This document shows positions 60,825-64,000 of a DNA stretch of 64,000 nucleotides, in pieces. Made by a program: the position numbers and the translations under genes. Source of the stretch: Sulfopaludibacter sp035551455 (GTDB lineage Bacteria; Acidobacteriota; Terriglobia; Bryobacterales; Bryobacteraceae); NCBI GenBank assembly GCA_035551455.1, contig DASZMZ010000365.1:57598-121597 (forward strand). The letters run 5' to 3'. The notes beneath the pieces are model-generated. The model did no database searches. It was not told the origin of the DNA and saw nothing but the letters and a program-made list of their open reading frames with translations. Numbering within the stretch: the stretch's first letter is position 1; every line of letters begins with the position of its first letter.

Positions 60825-60903
60825 GGAACAACGTTATGTGGCCGGGAGGGTGCCGCGGGAGGGCAACGGCCGCGTGGCGAATCCCCAAAGAGGGAGTGTT
60901 TCC

Positions 60904-63798
60904 ATGTCGTTGACTCGCGTACTTCTGCCGCTCTTTCTTATCGTGGCTCCGCTGAGAGCCCAAAACGCCGCCACCACTGTGAACGTGGACGCCAATGCCG
61001 CGCGGCATCCCATCAGTCCGAATATTTATGGCTTCGCCTTCGGCAGTCAGACGGACCTGTCGGTCACCAACTTCAGTCTGAATCGAAGCGGCGGCAATGC
61101 CACCAGCACTTACAACTGGCAGATCAACGCCACGAACCACGCCAGCGACTGGTATTTCGAGAGCATTCTCGATCCGCCGCAAACTGCCGGCTACGATGGC
61201 GATTCGTTCATCACCCAGACCCGCTCCGCCAATGTGGGCGCGCAACCTCTGTTGACCATCCCCATGATCGACTACCTGGCCAAATTGGGCAGCAACGGCG
61301 CCATGACGTGGTCCTTCTCGATTGCGAAGTACGGAGCCCAGACCGGCCACGACTTATACCAGCCCGATGCCGGCAACGGCATCAGTTCCGCCACTGGCAA
61401 GAACATTACCGGAAACAATCCGCTCGACGCCAACACCCCCAACGCGGTCTCCATTCAGCAGGGATGGGTCCAGCACCTGGTCAATACATGGGGCGCGTCC
61501 TCGGCCGGCGGACTGAAATATTACATCATGGACAACGAGCCCTCGCTCTGGAACTCCACCCACCGCGACATCCACCCTTCCCCCGTGACTTACAACGAAC
61601 TCTACAACGACTTCGTCACCTATGCCGCCGCCGTGCGCGGACTCGACCCCAACGCCCAGATTGTGGGACCCGAAGAGTGGGGCTGGTGGGCCATGTTCCT
61701 GAGCGGTTACGACCAGACCAATGGCATCGGCGCCAGCGGGTCGGATTACAACACGCACAACCACATCTATTACTACCCCTGGCTCCTACAGCAGCTCAAG
61801 GCCTACCAGCAGACCACCGGCACCCAGCTTCTGAACGTCCTGAGCGTCCACTACTATCCGCAGGAACTTTCGAATAGCGATGACGATTCACTGGCCGGCC
61901 AGAAGACGCGCAATCAGTCCACCCGTGTGCTCTGGGATCCCAACTACGTGGACCCGTCCTGGCTCAACCAGGTGGGCATCGACGGCGGGATCGTCAATCT
62001 CATCCCCACGCTGAAGGGCTGGGTGAATCAGTATTACCCCGGTCTGCAGACCGGCATCACCGAGTACAACTGGGGCGACGAGGCCCACCTCAACGGCGCC
62101 ACCACGCAGGCCGACGTGCTGGGCATTTTCGGACGGGAAGGGCTGGACATGGCCACCCGCTGGACGGTCCCCGCGAATCCCTCGCCCACTTACCTCGCGC
62201 TCCAGATGTACCGCAATTACGATGGCAACCGCTCTACGTTCGGCGATACCAGTGTGTCTGCCGCCGTGGCCAATCCGGACAATCTCTCGTCCTTCGCCGC
62301 CGTTCGCTCGTCGGACGGAGCCCTCACCATCATGGTGATCAATAAGCAGCAGGGCACAACGCCGGTCACGCTCAGCCTGGCGAATTTCTCCAATAGCGGT
62401 ACGGCGCATGCCTACCAGATCTCGTCGGCCAGCCAATCGTCGATCACGCCGCTCGGCAGCGTGACCGTCGCCAATAACGCGATCACAGCTACCCTGCCGT
62501 CGCAGAGCATCACTCTCTATGTGATCCCGGCAGGAACCATCACGTCGCTGCCGACCGCGCCCACCGGCCTCACGGCCACCGTGGGTAGTGGCACAGTCAA
62601 CCTTACGTGGACCCCGGGTGGCGGCGCCACCAGCTACACCGTCGGGCGCGCTACCGTCAGCGGCGGACCCTATGCCACGCTCGCTACTACCACCGCGGCA
62701 GCCTACGCTGATGCCGGTCTCACCAACGGCGTCACTTACTACTACGTCGTGGCGGGAGTCAATTCCGCGGGCACCGGACCCAACTCCGCGGAACTCGGCG
62801 TCACGCCCATCGCGCCTCCCACATTCACGTCGTCGGCAACTGCGTCGCCGAATCCCGACGTGCAGGGTACCGCCACCACGGTTCACGCCGCGGTCACCTG
62901 TACGGCCAACAGCCTGAGCAATGGAAATGTCCAGATCATGGTGCTGGATCCCAACGGCAGTTCGGCCGCGCTACAGAATTTCACGGGCCAGAATTTTGCC
63001 CCGCAGCAGTTGCAGAACTATGCGCTCACCTTCACCCCGACTCTATCGGGCGCGTACACCATTCAGGTGGGAGTCTTCAGCTCCACCTGGCAGCAGTGGG
63101 CTTGGAATGCGTCGGCCGGGACGATCAGCGTGACCTCTTCGCTGTCCTTCACTTCGTCGGCTACCGCACCCTCCCAAGTCGTCCCCGGAGGCAGCGCACC
63201 CATTTCGCTCACCGTGACGAATACCGGCACCGGCACCCTCACCGGTGGGAACGTGGAATTGCAGATTTTCAATGCGAGCGGCACGGCCGTCGCTACCCAG
63301 GTGTGGAGCGCGCAGAATTTCACCGGCGGCCAGAGCCAGCCCTACTCGTACACCTGGACGCCCGCATCGAATCTGCCCGCCGGCGTCTACTCCGTGGATG
63401 TCGGCGTCTTCGATTCCACCTGGGCTCACAACTACTACTGGAATACCGACGCCACCATCACCGTGGCCGCCGCGACGTCACCGGCCGTCTCGTTGAGCCC
63501 CGCTTCGCTCAGTTTCGCCACCCAGACCGTGGGGACCTCGAGCCCGGTGCAGGCTGTGACTCTGACCAATACCGGAAGCGGAGCCCTGAGCGTCACCAGC
63601 ATCACCATCACCGGCTCGAATGCCAGCGATTTCACTCAGACCAATACCTGCGGAACGTCGGTAGCGGCCGGAGCGAAGTGCACGATCTCGGTGGTCTTTA
63701 AGCCCACCGGCAAAGGCAATCGGAGCGCGTCCGTCAGTCTCAAAGACAACGCCGCCAATTCGCCGCAGTCCATCGGTCTTTCGGGCAAGGGCAGATAG
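60904..63798 (+). CDS. Secreted GH44-type endoglucanase with Fn3 and beta-sandwich modules
   Basis: 964 aa. Signal peptide (MSLTRVLLPLFLIVAPLRA). Catalytic GH44-like domain (about 20-540): substrate-side NVDANAARHPISPNIYGFA, acid/base Glu212 in YIMDNEPSLW, nucleophile Glu387 in ITEYNWG. Next come a fibronectin type III module (about 545-635), two tandem homologous beta modules of about 105 residues (FTSSATA ... VGVFSSTW and FTSSATA ... VGVFDSTW) and a choice-of-anchor-D/ASPM-like module (about 860-964). Degrades cellulose, xyloglucan or mannan outside the cell. The ATG at 60904 opens the signal peptide; the frame extends upstream to 60751 without coding character. Confidence 0.9.
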   Translation: MSLTRVLLPLFLIVAPLRAQNAATTVNVDANAARHPISPNIYGFAFGSQTDLSVTNFSLNRSGGNATSTYNWQINATNHASDWYFESILDPPQTAGYDGDSFITQTRSANVGAQPLLTIPMIDYLAKLGSNGAMTWSFSIAKYGAQTGHDLYQPDAGNGISSATGKNITGNNPLDANTPNAVSIQQGWVQHLVNTWGASSAGGLKYYIMDNEPSLWNSTHRDIHPSPVTYNELYNDFVTYAAAVRGLDPNAQIVGPEEWGWWAMFLSGYDQTNGIGASGSDYNTHNHIYYYPWLLQQLKAYQQTTGTQLLNVLSVHYYPQELSNSDDDSLAGQKTRNQSTRVLWDPNYVDPSWLNQVGIDGGIVNLIPTLKGWVNQYYPGLQTGITEYNWGDEAHLNGATTQADVLGIFGREGLDMATRWTVPANPSPTYLALQMYRNYDGNRSTFGDTSVSAAVANPDNLSSFAAVRSSDGALTIMVINKQQGTTPVTLSLANFSNSGTAHAYQISSASQSSITPLGSVTVANNAITATLPSQSITLYVIPAGTITSLPTAPTGLTATVGSGTVNLTWTPGGGATSYTVGRATVSGGPYATLATTTAAAYADAGLTNGVTYYYVVAGVNSAGTGPNSAELGVTPIAPPTFTSSATASPNPDVQGTATTVHAAVTCTANSLSNGNVQIMVLDPNGSSAALQNFTGQNFAPQQLQNYALTFTPTLSGAYTIQVGVFSSTWQQWAWNASAGTISVTSSLSFTSSATAPSQVVPGGSAPISLTVTNTGTGTLTGGNVELQIFNASGTAVATQVWSAQNFTGGQSQPYSYTWTPASNLPAGVYSVDVGVFDSTWAHNYYWNTDATITVAAATSPAVSLSPASLSFATQTVGTSSPVQAVTLTNTGSGALSVTSITITGSNASDFTQTNTCGTSVAAGAKCTISVVFKPTGKGNRSASVSLKDNAANSPQSIGLSGKGR

Positions 63799-63808
63799 CG
63801 AGGCCTCC

Positions 63809-64000
63809 CTACGGAACCAGCACTACCGGCGCCTGCCAGAAGGCTGCCTTCGAGCTCGTCGGATCCAGCACCGTCACCTGGCAGTCGTATTTGCCCGGCT
63901 GCAGTTTGCTGAGCGCCAGACTGAAACGCAGCGGCACCGCCTTCGACTTCGGATCCATCCCCTCGGTCACCGGCAGCGGCGGAGTTTCGAATGCCTTCGT
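63809..64000 (-). CDS. C-terminus of a VWFA-family secreted protein (partial)
   Basis: The last 63 codons of a leftward gene that enters from beyond the window. The peptide ends FSLALSKLQPGKYDCQVTVL, then KAAFWQAPVVLVP and stop at 63809. This terminus is typical of acidobacterial VWFA-related secreted proteins, in which a final beta-domain follows the VWA domain (recollection of the family). Nothing of the VWA domain itself is in view. It converges with the GH44 gene, ten bases apart. Confidence 0.65.
   Translation of the reverse strand, partial: TKAFETPPLPVTEGMDPKSKAVPLRFSLALSKLQPGKYDCQVTVLDPTSSKAAFWQAPVVLVP

Noticed and set aside
60831..60903. Riboswitch in the GH44 leader
   Set aside because: The leader has a GC-rich stem, but no conserved core of c-di-GMP, cobalamin or other riboswitch classes could be matched by eye.

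Overview
The window is a GC-rich stretch of bacterial chromosome that looks like an acidobacterium of the Solibacter/Bryobacter type. This rests on protein families seen here, not on a marker gene. They are a PadR regulator followed by an orphan duplicated ABC permease (ADOP type), a secreted VWFA-related protein plus the C-terminus of a second one, a protein ending in the Solibacter-type TIGR03437 domain, large secreted metalloproteases with Gly/Arg-rich inserts, a Ser/Thr kinase-TPR fusion, and dispersed CCTCCGCG-type intergenic repeats.

Layout. 1-4267: end of an RND efflux permease, its adaptor and a VOC protein. 5545-9975: a PadR box, padR, a MacB-like periplasmic-domain protein, an ADOP permease and a small secreted protein, followed at 10047-11042 by two relatives of that small protein. 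11127-16077: a five-gene glycosylation operon (GT2, polyprenol-phosphate-mannose-synthase-like GT2, DUF2304, TMTC-like membrane-TPR protein, GT4). 16052-24285: housekeeping and repair genes (pcm, NAD-type isocitrate dehydrogenase, VWA protein, S24 peptidase-mutY pair, a secreted TIGR03437 protein, xseA). 24317-30065: composite and tandem repeats around a hypothetical gene, a secreted Zn metalloprotease, and tmk-holB. 30050-36952: aroA-adenosine deaminase divergent from glgB and a PYROXD2-like oxidoreductase, then a TPR protein. 37078-40989: an MGDG-synthase-like glycosyltransferase convergent with a PHP phosphoesterase, DUF2062 and GH1 operon. 41141-43092: a coupled pair of SPFH/band-7 proteins. 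43113-44983: a CAT-anticodon tRNA, an inverted copy of its 3' end, a decayed VapC toxin with a possible antitoxin, and a Fic protein behind five copies of a CTATCG hexamer. 45053-52379: a small membrane protein, then hslU, hslV, a CaCA-type exchanger, nadB and thioredoxin in one leftward operon, divergent from aroB-ubiE. 52412-64000: M14 carboxypeptidase, an orphan recombinase-tail protein, a Tat-exported Gfo/Idh/MocA oxidoreductase, a lipoprotein, a Ser/Thr kinase-TPR protein, a modular GH44 endoglucanase and the C-terminus of a second VWFA-family protein.

How it fits together. Most genes are core metabolism (shikimate, NAD, menaquinone, glycogen, DNA repair and replication), mixed with exported hydrolases and cell-surface glycosylation suited to a soil heterotroph. 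Signs of gene traffic concentrate at the tRNA (43113-45000) and in the repeat-filled gaps. Several genes (11127, 17226, 27935, 32281) have a -10-like hexamer a few bases before the start codon, which suggests leaderless or near-leaderless mRNAs. No complete mobile element, CRISPR array or biosynthetic cluster is visible.
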